This document shows, piece after piece, positions 47,500 through 57,169 of a DNA stretch of 64,000 nt (position 1 is its first letter; each line of letters opens with the position of its first letter). The notes under the pieces were generated by a model. That model was not told the DNA's origin. It made no database searches and saw only the letters and a list, made by a program, of their open reading frames with translations. Both the position numbers and the translations under genes were made by a program. This DNA comes from an uncultured Elusimicrobiales bacterium (GTDB lineage: Bacteria > Elusimicrobiota > Elusimicrobia > Elusimicrobiales > Elusimicrobiaceae), in the NCBI GenBank assembly GCA_944325225.1, contig CALUZQ010000002.1:1-64000 (forward strand), written 5' to 3'.

Positions 47500-48827
47500 A
47501 AAAATTTTTAGCGGGGGCAGTGTGTTGTTGTATCGCTATAAGCGGGTGGGGGGCCGCGGTGAAAGACTTGCCGCTGGAATCGTGCGAAACGGCCGCCTTG
47601 CAATTTTCGCCCGCGGTCAAAGCGGCGCAGGCGCAGGCGCAGGCCGCGCAAGCGGCATATGAAAGCGCCCGGGGCTATTTATATCCGTCCTTATACCTGG
47701 ACGCCGCCGGCAGCTGGGTGTCGGAGGTGCCTCAAATGCAGGTGGGCCCGCAAACCTTTGAATTTGGCAGCGAGTGGGGGTATTCCGTCGGTCCGACGGT
47801 GGAATATGTCCTTTTTGACAAAGGGGCCCGTTCGGCGTCCGCCAACCGCGCGGTATCGGTTTATCAAAGCAAACTGATGGAGTATGCCCTGGCCCGCAAG
47901 CAGGCGCTTCTTCAAGTGCGCCAGGCGTATTTTGCCGTCCAGCGGGATTTAGAGAGCATTTATCTGCTTTCCGAACAGCTCAAAGTAGCGCGCAAACAGC
48001 GGGCGGATGTACAGTCTGCCTACAAAGCCGGCGCCAAAAGCCGCCGGGATTTGCTGTTGGCCGAAAAGCAGGCCCTGCGCAGCGCGGTGGACGCCAGCGC
48101 CGCCCGGGCGGAACTGGCGCGCGATTTGCGGGAACTGTTTAAATTAACCGGCACGGATTTCGGCATTGATCCGCATTATCCGCTGGATTGGCGCGTGCAC
48201 GAAAAACTGGACGGGGAAACTTCGTCCGTTATCCGCGCCGACGATCCGGCCCAAACCGTCGCGCAGTTTGAACCGTTTGCCCAGCTTTCGTTTGATGCCG
48301 ACACGCCCCGCCTGGCCGCCTACGACGGGGTCATTAAATCGTATGAATACGCCGCCCGCGCATATGCCGCGGCAGTATGGCCCCGGCTGGCGTTAAGCGC
48401 CGGCGCTTATGCGCAGTATCCCAACGGGCCGATCCAAGAAGATGTGTTCCTGGGCAAGGCCGGGCTTTCTTTGCGGCTGCCGCTTTTTGAAGGGGGAAAG
48501 AATAAACAACAAGCCCAGGCCCAGCGGCTGACGGCGCAAGCCGCCGAACATCAAAAGCAGGATACGGCCCAAGCGCTGAAAGCGTTGTTTGCTTCCGCGC
48601 AGGACTCGCTCTCCGCGCTTGATATAGAAATGGATTTGGCTAAACAACTATCGGAAAAAGCCGCCCAGGCCGCTTCGCTTACTTACCAGGCCTATAATGC
48701 CGGCGCGGTTACCTTTTTAGAAGTAGATGACGCCAATCTTTCGGCCTTGCAAAGCAAGCTGATGTTAAATGAACTGAATATCCGCCGGTTAAACGGGTTG
48801 GCGGTGCTGGACAGTTTGGGAAAATAG
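47496..48827 (+). CDS. TolC-like outer-membrane efflux protein
   Basis: A 443-residue protein with a signal peptide (MKKFLAGAVCCCIAISGWGA) and two helical repeats rich in Gln/Ala coiled-coil sequence (AQAQAAQAAYESARGYLYPS and QAQRLTAQAAEHQKQDTAQA). This is the duplicated TolC/OprM plan. It forms the outer-membrane channel for the MFP and ABC partners encoded downstream. Overlap of 4 bp with the regulator gene. Confidence 0.85.
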   Translation: MKKFLAGAVCCCIAISGWGAAVKDLPLESCETAALQFSPAVKAAQAQAQAAQAAYESARGYLYPSLYLDAAGSWVSEVPQMQVGPQTFEFGSEWGYSVGPTVEYVLFDKGARSASANRAVSVYQSKLMEYALARKQALLQVRQAYFAVQRDLESIYLLSEQLKVARKQRADVQSAYKAGAKSRRDLLLAEKQALRSAVDASAARAELARDLRELFKLTGTDFGIDPHYPLDWRVHEKLDGETSSVIRADDPAQTVAQFEPFAQLSFDADTPRLAAYDGVIKSYEYAARAYAAAVWPRLALSAGAYAQYPNGPIQEDVFLGKAGLSLRLPLFEGGKNKQQAQAQRLTAQAAEHQKQDTAQALKALFASAQDSLSALDIEMDLAKQLSEKAAQAASLTYQAYNAGAVTFLEVDDANLSALQSKLMLNELNIRRLNGLAVLDSLGK

Positions 48828-48834
48828 GAGCGTT

Positions 48835-49566
48835 ATGAAAAAGATGATTGTCATAGCAGTAGTTTTATTAGTATTGGCGGTAACGGCGGGATTGTTGTTT
48901 TTCCGCCATACGCCGTTTGCCTACAGCGGGGTGGTAGAAGCGGTGGAAGTAAATGTGCCCAGCCGCCTGTCGGATACGATTGCTCAAATGAATGTACAGG
49001 AAGGCAGTGCAGTGGAAAAAGGCGAAGTATTGGCCCGGCTGGACTGCCGCGACACCCGTCTTAAAGCCGCTATTGCCAACAAGGAATTTAAGCGTGCCGA
49101 AACGCTGCTCCAAACCACGGCCGGTTCGCGCGAAAACTACGACCTCAAAAAACACCAAAACGACCAAGCCGCTCTGTATGAAAGCTGGTGCGAAATTACC
49201 AGCCCGATTTCGGGCAAAGTGCTGTATAAGTATTACGAACCGGGCGAGTTTATTGCCGCCGGACGCAAACTTTTAACCGTGGCCGATATGGCGCAAGTAG
49301 ATGTGTGGGTGTATGTGGAACACGATTTGCTGGCCCGCTTGTCCGTCGGCCAACTGGTAAGCGGTTTTTTGCCGGAAACGGAGCAAACTTTTAACGGAAA
49401 GATTTTAAGTATTAACGACGAGGCCGAATTTACTCCCAAAAATGTGCAAACCCGGCGCGAGCGCGAGCGGCTGGTCTATGGGGTTAAAACGCGTTTTGAA
49501 AACGACTCCGCCCGGACGCTTAAATCCGGTATGACGATGGAAGTTTCTTTTGAGGGGGAAAAATAA
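48835..49566 (+). CDS. HlyD/YbhG-type membrane fusion protein
   Basis: A 243-residue periplasmic adaptor. An N-terminal anchor (MIVIAVVLLVLAVTAGLLFF) is followed by a biotinyl-lipoyl-like half (VEAVEVNVPSRLSDTIAQMN) and a short helical hairpin; the second lipoyl half has ITSPISGKVLYKYYEPGEF. The short hairpin fits a YbhG-type adaptor between an ABC exporter and TolC. It starts eight bases after the tolC-like gene. Confidence 0.85.
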   Translation: MKKMIVIAVVLLVLAVTAGLLFFRHTPFAYSGVVEAVEVNVPSRLSDTIAQMNVQEGSAVEKGEVLARLDCRDTRLKAAIANKEFKRAETLLQTTAGSRENYDLKKHQNDQAALYESWCEITSPISGKVLYKYYEPGEFIAAGRKLLTVADMAQVDVWVYVEHDLLARLSVGQLVSGFLPETEQTFNGKILSINDEAEFTPKNVQTRRERERLVYGVKTRFENDSARTLKSGMTMEVSFEGEK

Positions 49567-49567
49567 C

Positions 49568-50293
49568 ATGGCGGCCCTGCGTGCCGAGGTCAGCAAGGTC
49601 AGCAAAAAAATGGGCCGCGTGCAGGCGCTCAGGCGCGTGAACGCCGTTTTTGGCGCAGGAGAAGTACACGGTATTATCGGCCCCAACGGAGCCGGCAAAA
49701 CCACCCTCATACGCCTGCTGGCCGGATTGCTGCACTCCGATACCGGGCGCGTATCGTATGGCGAAGCCGCCGATCCCTTCAGCGCGGCGCAGGCCAAACG
49801 CGTAACGGGGTATTTTCCGCAGGAACCCAGTTTGTATCCCGATTTAACCTGCGAGGAACATTTGGAATTTTTTCGCGATTTGTACGGGCTGGCGCAAGAG
49901 GAATTTGTCCGCCGGTCGGAAGAATTGCTGCAGGCAACGGGTATGGCGCCTTTTAAGGACCGCCCGGCCGGGAAACTTTCCGGCGGTATGTACAAAAAAC
50001 TGGGGCTGATGTGCGTGTTGTTAAACCGCCCCAAACTGCTGCTCTTAGATGAACCTACCGTGGGGGTGGATCCGGTCAGCCGGCAGGAACTGTGGGATTT
50101 GGTGTACGGATTTGCCGGCGAGAATATGACGGTTATTTTAAGCACTTCGTATATGGACGAAGCCGGCCGCTGTGCGCGCGTGCATGTGCTTAGCGGCGGG
50201 GAAATGCTGGCGTCCGGCGCGCCGCAGGAAGTAATGGCGCAGTTTGGCGTTGCCGATTTTGCGGAGATATTTTTAAACCATGACCGAAAATAA
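49568..50293 (+). CDS. ABC transporter ATPase, first of the pair
   Basis: A 241-residue ATPase with Walker A GPNGAGKTTLIRLL near residue 38, signature LSGGMYKKLG, Walker B LLLLDEPTVGVDP and the H-loop replaced by STSYMDEA, where the switch His is Ser/Tyr. It corresponds to the N-terminal half of YbhF. ATG 49568 lies one base after the MFP stop. It overlaps the second ATPase gene by 14 bp. Confidence 0.9.
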   Translation: MAALRAEVSKVSKKMGRVQALRRVNAVFGAGEVHGIIGPNGAGKTTLIRLLAGLLHSDTGRVSYGEAADPFSAAQAKRVTGYFPQEPSLYPDLTCEEHLEFFRDLYGLAQEEFVRRSEELLQATGMAPFKDRPAGKLSGGMYKKLGLMCVLLNRPKLLLLDEPTVGVDPVSRQELWDLVYGFAGENMTVILSTSYMDEAGRCARVHVLSGGEMLASGAPQEVMAQFGVADFAEIFLNHDRK

Positions 50294-51206
50294 ACCCATT
50301 ATCCGTGTGAAAGATTTAGTGGTGTCGTTCGGCGCGTTCCGCGCGGTGGACGGCGTGAGTTTCAGTGTGCGCCGCGGCGAGATTTTCGGATTTTTGGGTG
50401 CCAACGGCGCCGGCAAAACCACCACCATACGCACCATTTGCGGCATTTTAAATCCTTCTGCGGGGTCGGTGAAAGTGGACGGACACGATATTTCCTCCTC
50501 TACGGCGGTGTTAAAGCCGCATATCGGATATATGTCCCAAAAATTTACGCTCTATCCCGACTTGACCGTGCGGGAAAATCTGTACTTTGCCGGCAGTCTA
50601 TACGGTATGACGCCTGCGCAAATCGCCGCGCGTTCGCACAAGTTGATGGATTTTATCGGGCTGTCTGAGGACCTGCCCGACCCGGTCAGCCATTTATCGG
50701 GCGGGGTGAAACAAATGGCGGCGTTGGCGTCGTCGTTGCTGCATGATCCCGAACTGGTATTTTTAGACGAACCTACCGCGGGCACTTCTCCCCAAACGCG
50801 GGCCTCTTTCTGGGCGCTCATTCGCCGTTTGGCCGAATTGGGAAAGACGGTGTTCGTTACCACGCATTATATGGACGAAGCCGAATACTGCGGCCGGATT
50901 GCTTTAATGGAAAGGGGCAAAATCGTGGCGCTGGGAACGCCGCAGGAACTCAAGGCGCAGTTTTTCCCGGTTAAGCCGCTGGAACTTTCGTTTAGCAAAC
51001 CCGTAGCGCACGCCTTGCGCCAGGCGTTGGAACAGGCGGGGATTTCGGCGGCGGTGTTTGGTACTCATTTGCGCGTGCGCGCGCCGGACCGGGCCGCGTT
51101 TGAACAGGCAACCGCGCCGTTTCGGGGCGGCTTCTCCGTCCGGGAAACGGAACCCACGCTGGAAGATGTATTTTTGCAGGCGGTCAGCGGGAGGAAAGCG
51201 GTATGA
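50280..51206 (+). CDS. ABC transporter ATPase, second of the pair
   Basis: A 308-residue ATPase with Walker A GANGAGKTTTIRTI near residue 39, signature LSGGVKQMAALA, Walker B LVFLDEPTAGTSP and the switch His in TTHYMDEAEYC. It corresponds to the C-terminal half of YbhF. In E. coli the two are fused in one protein; here they are separate genes. It drives the two ABC-2 permeases encoded next. Confidence 0.9.
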   Translation: MTENKPIIRVKDLVVSFGAFRAVDGVSFSVRRGEIFGFLGANGAGKTTTIRTICGILNPSAGSVKVDGHDISSSTAVLKPHIGYMSQKFTLYPDLTVRENLYFAGSLYGMTPAQIAARSHKLMDFIGLSEDLPDPVSHLSGGVKQMAALASSLLHDPELVFLDEPTAGTSPQTRASFWALIRRLAELGKTVFVTTHYMDEAEYCGRIALMERGKIVALGTPQELKAQFFPVKPLELSFSKPVAHALRQALEQAGISAAVFGTHLRVRAPDRAAFEQATAPFRGGFSVRETEPTLEDVFLQAVSGRKAV

Positions 51207-52348
51207 ACTTTTCCTGGCGCCGCGCGCGAAGCGTGGCTTTAAAAGAGTATAAGCATATCTTGCGCGATCCCTTTACCCTGCTCGTTACGCTGGTGCTGCC
51301 GCTGGTGTTTGTGGGGATTTTCGGCTTTGTCATTGACCTGGATTACAAACATATGCGCGTGTATGTGCGCGATAACGACCAGACCAGCGTTTCGCGCCGC
51401 TTTTTGCAGGAGGCGGCCTCGTCGGGCTATTTTGATTTGAAACCCATACATGGGCAGTTTCAGTTAGATCAGGCCCTGGAACGAAACGACAGCCCGGCCT
51501 TGCTAGTTATCCGCCGCGGGTTTGGGCGCCATATTCGGGCCGGAAATCCGGAGCAACCGGGAGAGATTCAGCTCCTTGCCGATGGGACGGACAATGTGCA
51601 GGCCAGTATTATGGGCAGTTATATGCAAGGCGTCATTCAAAAGGCCAACGCGGTTTTTGCCAAAGACAATCCCGACCTGGCTGACGCTTCCGCCAGCGCA
51701 GGAGAGCGCATTCGCAGCCGGTTTCTGTTTAACCCCGAACTTAACAGCCGCTGGTTTATCGTGCCGGCCCTGAGCACCATTATTATCGGCTTTTTGGCTA
51801 TTGTGCTGACGGCGCTGACGGTGGCCAAAGAGTGGGAAAACGGTTCTATGGAATTATTGCTTTCCACGCCGGTTCGTCCGGCGGAAATCGTACTGGGCAA
51901 ACTCGTGCCGTATTTCTTGCTGACTTTTTTTGATGTGCTGGTGGTGTTTCTGCTGGCAATCTATGTGTTTCGCATTCCGTTTTTAGGCAGTTTTCTGTTT
52001 TATGTGGCGGCGTGTTGGGTGTATATTACGGGGGCGCTGGCGCTGGGGCTGGTGATTTCCGTCGTAACGCGGCAGCAACAGGCGGCCATTCAGTTTGCTT
52101 TTGCGGTAGGATTGCTGCCGTCGTTTATTTTCTCCGGGTTTATTTTCCCCATTGAAAATATGCCGGCTTTCTTCCAGTATTTTACGGCCCTGTTTCCCCA
52201 ACGGTGGTTTTTGCTCATCAGCCGTACGGTGTTTTTGAGCGACGCCGCCCCCGCCACCCTGGCCACTGCGCTGGGAGCGATTGTGGCGTTTGCCGGTGCG
52301 ATGATTTTGCTGGCAGTGCATAAATTTAAAACGGATGTGGAACCATGA
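51203..52348 (+). CDS. ABC-2 permease, YbhS-like
   Basis: A 381-residue ABC-2 type permease. An N-terminal membrane segment (TLLVTLVLPLVFVGIFGFVI) is followed by a large periplasmic domain (residues about 50-190) and five C-terminal membrane segments, including LTALTVAKEWENGSMELLLS. It overlaps both neighbouring genes by 4 bp. It exports an unknown substrate together with the next permease. Confidence 0.87.
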   Translation: MNFSWRRARSVALKEYKHILRDPFTLLVTLVLPLVFVGIFGFVIDLDYKHMRVYVRDNDQTSVSRRFLQEAASSGYFDLKPIHGQFQLDQALERNDSPALLVIRRGFGRHIRAGNPEQPGEIQLLADGTDNVQASIMGSYMQGVIQKANAVFAKDNPDLADASASAGERIRSRFLFNPELNSRWFIVPALSTIIIGFLAIVLTALTVAKEWENGSMELLLSTPVRPAEIVLGKLVPYFLLTFFDVLVVFLLAIYVFRIPFLGSFLFYVAACWVYITGALALGLVISVVTRQQQAAIQFAFAVGLLPSFIFSGFIFPIENMPAFFQYFTALFPQRWFLLISRTVFLSDAAPATLATALGAIVAFAGAMILLAVHKFKTDVEP

Positions 52349-53460
52349 AACTGCGCGCGCGAACCTTGAAGGGTTTTTTTGTAAAAGAGATTATCCAGAT
52401 TATACGCGATCCCAAAATGATTCTGGCCATCTTTTTTATTCCCGTGGTGCAAACCATTATGTTTGGCTTGGCGCTGACCAGTGAAGTAAAAAACATTAAA
52501 TTTGTGGTGGTTTCCAAGCCGGGCAAAATAGCCCGGGAATTGGAAAACCGGGCGTTGGGGTCGGGCTGGTTTACGAAAGTGCCGGGCGTAAACGGTGCGC
52601 AAGTGGCGGATCCGGAGGGTCTGGTGGCTTCCCACAAAGCCGAAGCTGTACTGGCGGCGCCGCCCGAAGGGTTTGAAAAAGCCCTGGAGCGCGGTTCTTC
52701 GCCCATACAACTGCTTTTAAACGCCACCAATGCCCAGCGCGCCCAGCAGGTAAACAGCTATGTCCAGCAGATTGTGGCCGAAGTGGCGCGGGATAACGGG
52801 TATGACCTGTCCGGCGGGCTGATTGACCTGGATATGCGCGTGTTGTTTAACCACTATATGGATACCACTTCGTTTATGATTCCAGCGCTTTTGGTGATGT
52901 CCACCTTTATCGTTTTACTGGTGGTGGGAGGTATGGCCCTGGCCAAAGAGAAAGAAACCGGCACGATGGAAAAACTGATTGTTTCGCCTTGCAGCGTGGA
53001 AGAAATTATGGTGGGCAAAACGCTGCCGTATTTTGTCATCGGGCTGTGTATTGTGGGGCTTATTTTGTTTATTGGCGTAGCAGGGTTTGGCATTCCGTTT
53101 AGGGGGGATTTGTGGCAGATTGCCGTTAATGCGGTGCTGTTTGCCGTATCTGCCTTGGCATGTGCCTTGCTTATCAGCACGGTGGTACATACCCAACAGC
53201 AGGCCATGATGGCAAGCGCCCTTTTTTTAATGCCGGCTATTTTGCTTTCCGGCGTGTTCTTTCCGGTGGCGAATATCCCGCCGCTGTTTCGTTGGCTGTG
53301 CTATTTGAACCCGATGATGTACTCCGTAGTGAACTTCCGCTCCATTATCCTCAAAGGGGGCGACGCGGCCTTCTTTTGGCAAAATTGCTGTTGGCTGGCC
53401 ATTATTTCCGTCGTACTGTGTGCGGCGGCTTACAAAAACTTCAAATCCAAGCTGAACTGA
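52345..53460 (+). CDS. ABC-2 permease, YbhR-like
   Basis: A 371-residue ABC-2 permease with the same plan as its upstream partner: an N-terminal helix near residue 30 (FFIPVVQTIMFGLAL), a periplasmic domain, and C-terminal helices with GMALAKEKETGTMEKLIVSP. The two form a heterodimer. It ends the operon. Confidence 0.87.
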   Translation: MKLRARTLKGFFVKEIIQIIRDPKMILAIFFIPVVQTIMFGLALTSEVKNIKFVVVSKPGKIARELENRALGSGWFTKVPGVNGAQVADPEGLVASHKAEAVLAAPPEGFEKALERGSSPIQLLLNATNAQRAQQVNSYVQQIVAEVARDNGYDLSGGLIDLDMRVLFNHYMDTTSFMIPALLVMSTFIVLLVVGGMALAKEKETGTMEKLIVSPCSVEEIMVGKTLPYFVIGLCIVGLILFIGVAGFGIPFRGDLWQIAVNAVLFAVSALACALLISTVVHTQQQAMMASALFLMPAILLSGVFFPVANIPPLFRWLCYLNPMMYSVVNFRSIILKGGDAAFFWQNCCWLAIISVVLCAAAYKNFKSKLN

Positions 53461-53544
53461 GCGGATTTGCCGGGCCCTTTTCATAGGGAAAATCTCTCCG
53501 CGCGCGCGTGCAGGAGCTGGGATAAATTAGTAAAATAGAAAGGT

Positions 53545-54180
53545 ATGGAAGTAATTGTATTTTTACCCATTTTGTTTTTTTCCATTATCCTGCACGAGTT
53601 TGCACACGGGCTGGCGGCTTACCGCTTGGGCGATGATACGGCTTACCTAAGCGGCCGGCTGACTCTCAACCCGCTGCATCATATAGACCCAATCGGCACG
53701 CTGGCCGTGCCGGCTTTCTGCTGGCTGCTTGGTATGCCGCTTTTCGGCTGGGCCAAACCCGTGCCGATTAATCCCCTGCGGCTGCCTTCGCCCCACCGGG
53801 ATATGGGAAAAGTCGCTTTTGCCGGGCCGGCCGTCAACTTGCTGCTGGCGGCGGTGTGTGTGCTGGTTATGAAAATACTTCTCTTGGCGCACACGGCTTT
53901 TGCCCCGCATACGCTGGAGCAGATTTTTGTGTTTTTGCAGTACGGAATGTTTATCAATATCTTTTTGGCCGTATTTAATTTAATTCCTATCCCACCGCTG
54001 GACGGCGGACGCATCGTTACTGCGCTGTTGCCCATACGGGCGGCAATCAAGTACGACGGCTTCTTTGGGCGGTACGGAATGTATGTGGTGTTGGCGCTGA
54101 TTTTGACGGGCGCCGTAAAATACCTGCTTCTGCCGCCTACGATGCTGTTGGTGGGGATTTTTTCTAAGTTTTTAATGTAG
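53545..54180 (+). CDS. Site-2-protease-type (M50) membrane protease
   Basis: A 211-residue membrane protein. The zinc site is ILHEFAHGLAAYRLG, with His17-Glu18-His21, and the third ligand Asp is in PIPPLDGGRI near residue 149. It has four to six hydrophobic segments and no PDZ domain, so it is a minimal intramembrane protease. It precedes trpS by eight bases. The substrate is not known. Confidence 0.87.
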   Translation: MEVIVFLPILFFSIILHEFAHGLAAYRLGDDTAYLSGRLTLNPLHHIDPIGTLAVPAFCWLLGMPLFGWAKPVPINPLRLPSPHRDMGKVAFAGPAVNLLLAAVCVLVMKILLLAHTAFAPHTLEQIFVFLQYGMFINIFLAVFNLIPIPPLDGGRIVTALLPIRAAIKYDGFFGRYGMYVVLALILTGAVKYLLLPPTMLLVGIFSKFLM

Positions 54181-54188
54181 AGGTCTTT

Positions 54189-55244
54189 ATGCAAACTGAT
54201 AAAATTGTGCTTTCCGGTATGCGCCCGACGGGGAAACTCCACTTGGGAAATTTCCACGGAGCGCTTAAAAACTGGGTCGCCCTGCAGGAGAAGTACAACT
54301 GCTACTTCTTTGTGGCGGATTTACATTCCCTTACCACCGCGTATGAACATACCGAAAATCTGGCCGAAAACAGCCGCAATATGCTGGTGGATTGGCTGAC
54401 CGCCGGGCTGGATCCGAAAAAATGCACGATTTTCATTCAGTCCGATGTGCCCGAAGTAAGTGAACTTAACACGCTCTTGGGAATGATTACCCCCTTGGGC
54501 TGGCTGCTTAGAAATCCGACCTATAAAGAACAAATCCAGGAACTTTTAAAACAAAAATACGCCGGCCAGCTGGACGAAAAATCCCTGGGTGAAAAAATCA
54601 ACTCCATCGCCGGGGACGAGGATATTTCTTCTTTTGGCTTTTTGGGATACCCGGTGCTGATGGCAACGGATATTCTCATTCAGCAGGCCTCGTATGTGCC
54701 CGTGGGAAAAGACCAAACCGCCCACTTGGAAATCGCCCGGGATTTAGCCCGCCGGTTTGCCGAAATTTACGGGGTGGAAGTTTTTAACGAGCCGGCGCCG
54801 CTCTATACCAATGTGGCGCGCGTGCCGGGCATTGACGGGCGGAAAATGTCCAAATCGTACAACAACGCCATTAGCTTGGGCGAAGATTTGGATTCCGTGC
54901 GCAAAAAAGTAATGGCGATGTTTACCGACCCCAATAAGAAAAAAGCCAACGACCCCGCCAACCCCGACGGGTGCGTGGTGTACGCGTTCCATCAGATTTA
55001 TAACCCCAACGCCGCCAAACGCTGCGAAGAATGCAAAGCGGGTGCGTTGGGCTGTGTGGCGTGCAAAAAAGAACTTTTTGCTCTTATGGAGCCGGAATTA
55101 AAGGCCTTCTCCGAGCGGCGCAAAACTTTTGAAAACGATAATGAACTGTTGGAAAAAATCGTAACTGAAGGAAAAGAACGCGCCCGGGCCAATGCCGCTA
55201 AAACGCTGGCGGCCGTTAAAAAAGCGATGAGGATTACAAGATAA
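54189..55244 (+). CDS. trpS: Tryptophanyl-tRNA synthetase
   Basis: A 351-residue class I synthetase. The HIGH-type motif is GKLHLGNFHGAL near residues 17-28 and the KMSKS loop is DGRKMSKSYNNAI near residue 216. It charges tRNA-Trp. A CEECKAGALGCVACKKE segment near residue 280 carries four Cys and may bind zinc. It lies two bases before scpA. Confidence 0.95.
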   Translation: MQTDKIVLSGMRPTGKLHLGNFHGALKNWVALQEKYNCYFFVADLHSLTTAYEHTENLAENSRNMLVDWLTAGLDPKKCTIFIQSDVPEVSELNTLLGMITPLGWLLRNPTYKEQIQELLKQKYAGQLDEKSLGEKINSIAGDEDISSFGFLGYPVLMATDILIQQASYVPVGKDQTAHLEIARDLARRFAEIYGVEVFNEPAPLYTNVARVPGIDGRKMSKSYNNAISLGEDLDSVRKKVMAMFTDPNKKKANDPANPDGCVVYAFHQIYNPNAAKRCEECKAGALGCVACKKELFALMEPELKAFSERRKTFENDNELLEKIVTEGKERARANAAKTLAAVKKAMRITR

Positions 55245-55246
55245 CT

Positions 55247-56008
55247 ATGCTGGCTCCCGCTCCGATTAATGTGCACATCAATGTCTTTGAAGGTCCGATG
55301 GACCTGCTTTTGCATTTGATTAAAAAAGACAACCTGGATATTTGCGACATTAACATCGCGGAGATTACCAAGCAGTATTTGGACTACTTAAATGTTATGA
55401 AGGAGCTGAACCTGGAAGTGGCCGGCGAATTTTTGGTCATGGCCAGTACGCTTATGCAAATTAAAGCCAAAACGCTCCTTCCTTCCCAGGCGCCCACTAC
55501 CGAGGACGAAGGCCCTAACCCGGTCAAAGAACTGGTAGCCAAGCTGGTGGAGTATCAAAAATACAAAGAAGCCAGCAAATTTTTAGAACAGAAGTTTGAA
55601 GAAAATAAAGACAATTTTTACCGCTCCGCCCCCATTTTTGACGATGGGGAAAAAGTCATCAACCTGCAGCTGTTTGATTTGCTTTCCGCCGTTAAGCGCG
55701 CCTTTGAACGGCTGGACGAACGAAAACGCATTGAGCTGTTAAAGGTGGAAGAATTCCCCATTGAAATGAAAATGGAGAAAGTGGTAAATATGTTTAAACG
55801 CCGCGAGTGGGTGTTGCTGGACGATATCTTTGTGGGTGAAACCAAAAAGCGCGGAATCATCACCTGCTTTATGGCGTTGTTGGAACTGATGAAAATCAAA
55901 AAACTGATTGCCCGCCAAGATGAAAAACTGGGCCAAATCCGGATTTATTTAAACCCGGAAAACAAAGACAAAGATTTTAAAACCTTAATGCACGGCGACG
56001 AAAAATAA
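55247..56008 (+). CDS. scpA: Segregation and condensation protein A
   Basis: A 253-residue kleisin that bridges SMC heads with ScpB. The N-terminus has INVHINVFEGPMDLLLHLIK and NIAEITKQYLDYL, typical of ScpA; the C-terminal winged helix is near residues 175-245. It is followed by scpB, as in most bacteria. Confidence 0.93.
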   Translation: MLAPAPINVHINVFEGPMDLLLHLIKKDNLDICDINIAEITKQYLDYLNVMKELNLEVAGEFLVMASTLMQIKAKTLLPSQAPTTEDEGPNPVKELVAKLVEYQKYKEASKFLEQKFEENKDNFYRSAPIFDDGEKVINLQLFDLLSAVKRAFERLDERKRIELLKVEEFPIEMKMEKVVNMFKRREWVLLDDIFVGETKKRGIITCFMALLELMKIKKLIARQDEKLGQIRIYLNPENKDKDFKTLMHGDEK

Positions 56009-56028
56009 CCGCCCCGGAGGATTTTGAT

Positions 56029-56886
56029 ATGCCAACCGAAGAACCTTTGCAAGAAACCGAAAATGCGGCGCCTGCTGTTTCGCCGGCAGAAACCTCCGCC
56101 GCGGCTGGCTTGCCGGAAACGGCTGCCGCGCAGGAATCCCAATCCAACGAGCCGGTCTCTTCCGCAGAAGCGCAGTCCGCCGCACGCCCGGCTGACGCAC
56201 CGGCGCCGCAAGCCGGCCAACCCCCGCTTTCCGCACAGCCGGCAAACACTGCCGAGGATTCGGAAAAACCTTTTGAACTGGTGCCCACCAGCGAATTTAA
56301 ACAAATTGTAGAAACGCTTTTGTTTATTACCGACCGGCCGGTAAAGCCCAGCCGCATTGCCGATGTGATTGACGGCGTGGACGCGCGGCGCGTGCGGGAA
56401 ATGATCCTGGAAATTCAAGACGATTATATCCGCCGCAACAGCGCCGTACAAGTGGTGGAACTGGGCGGCGGGTTTCAAATGTCCACCAAGCCCGAATACG
56501 GCCGCTGGGTGCGCCGGCTATATAACGAAAAAATGACCGCTAAACTTTCCAACGCCGCCTTGGAAACCCTGGCGATTGTGGCCTATAAACAACCCATTAC
56601 CCGGGCGGAAATGGAGGCCATTCGCGGGGTGGATGTGGCAGGGCCGCTGGAGCGGCTTTTGGAACGCTCCTTGGTGCGTGTGGTGGGCAAGAAAGATACC
56701 GTAGGCCGCCCGATGGTTTATGGCACTACCGACGAATTTTTACGGATGTTTGGGCTCAATAAAATTTCCGATCTGCCCGATTTGCAGGTATTCGCCGCCA
56801 AATCCCTGCGGGAAAAACAAGAAGATTTGCCCTTCGGCGAACCGCTGCCGCCGCTTTCCGACCCGGCCATTATTCCGGTGGAATAA
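56029..56886 (+). CDS. scpB: Segregation and condensation protein B
   Basis: A 285-residue protein. Residues about 1-85 are a low-complexity Ala/Pro/Glu-rich extension that standard ScpB lacks. The tandem winged-helix core follows: FKQIVETLLFITDRPVKPSR near residue 90 and LETLAIVAYKQPITRAEMEA near residue 180. The frame remains open after the TAA stop at 56884-56886 for another 93 codons, so a C-terminal tail seems to have been cut off by a nonsense mutation or to be made by readthrough. Confidence 0.88.
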   Translation: MPTEEPLQETENAAPAVSPAETSAAAGLPETAAAQESQSNEPVSSAEAQSAARPADAPAPQAGQPPLSAQPANTAEDSEKPFELVPTSEFKQIVETLLFITDRPVKPSRIADVIDGVDARRVREMILEIQDDYIRRNSAVQVVELGGGFQMSTKPEYGRWVRRLYNEKMTAKLSNAALETLAIVAYKQPITRAEMEAIRGVDVAGPLERLLERSLVRVVGKKDTVGRPMVYGTTDEFLRMFGLNKISDLPDLQVFAAKSLREKQEDLPFGEPLPPLSDPAIIPVE

Positions 56887-57168
56887 CCGGAGGGGGAAGA
56901 GCGGCTGGAAGTATTGGATTCGTCGGCCGATCCGTTCTTTACGCGCAACAGTTACAATAAAGGCGATTTCTTCGGCGCGGAAAACGCTTCGCAGGACGCT
57001 TTTTCCCAGCCCGATACCGTCCCGCCGGCGGATTCGTCCGACTCTCAGTCCGTTTTAGAAAATCCGCCAGCCGGCGAAGCCGCTGTTAAACCCGAGGGGG
57101 AAAACGCGTCCGCCCCGGAAGCGGCCGCCCCTCAGCCGTTCCAACCCAACAACCAGGAGGAAAAATAA
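56887..57168 (+). pseudogene. In-frame continuation of scpB after a stop codon
   Basis: After TAA (56884-56886) the same frame continues 93 codons to TAA 57166-57168 without another stop. The product would be Glu/Pro/Ala/Ser-rich (EERLEVLDSSADPFFTRNSY near the start), like the N-terminal extension of ScpB. TAA could derive from CAA by one C-to-T change. As a separate gene it could start at TTG 56914, with GGAGGGGG some 17 bases upstream, but that is less likely. Confidence 0.55.
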
Positions 57169-57169
57169 T

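Noticed and set aside
56914-57168. Independent 84-residue gene between scpB and glgA
   Set aside because: It is in the scpB frame, starts with TTG without a well-placed ribosome binding site and is better explained as the detached scpB tail.
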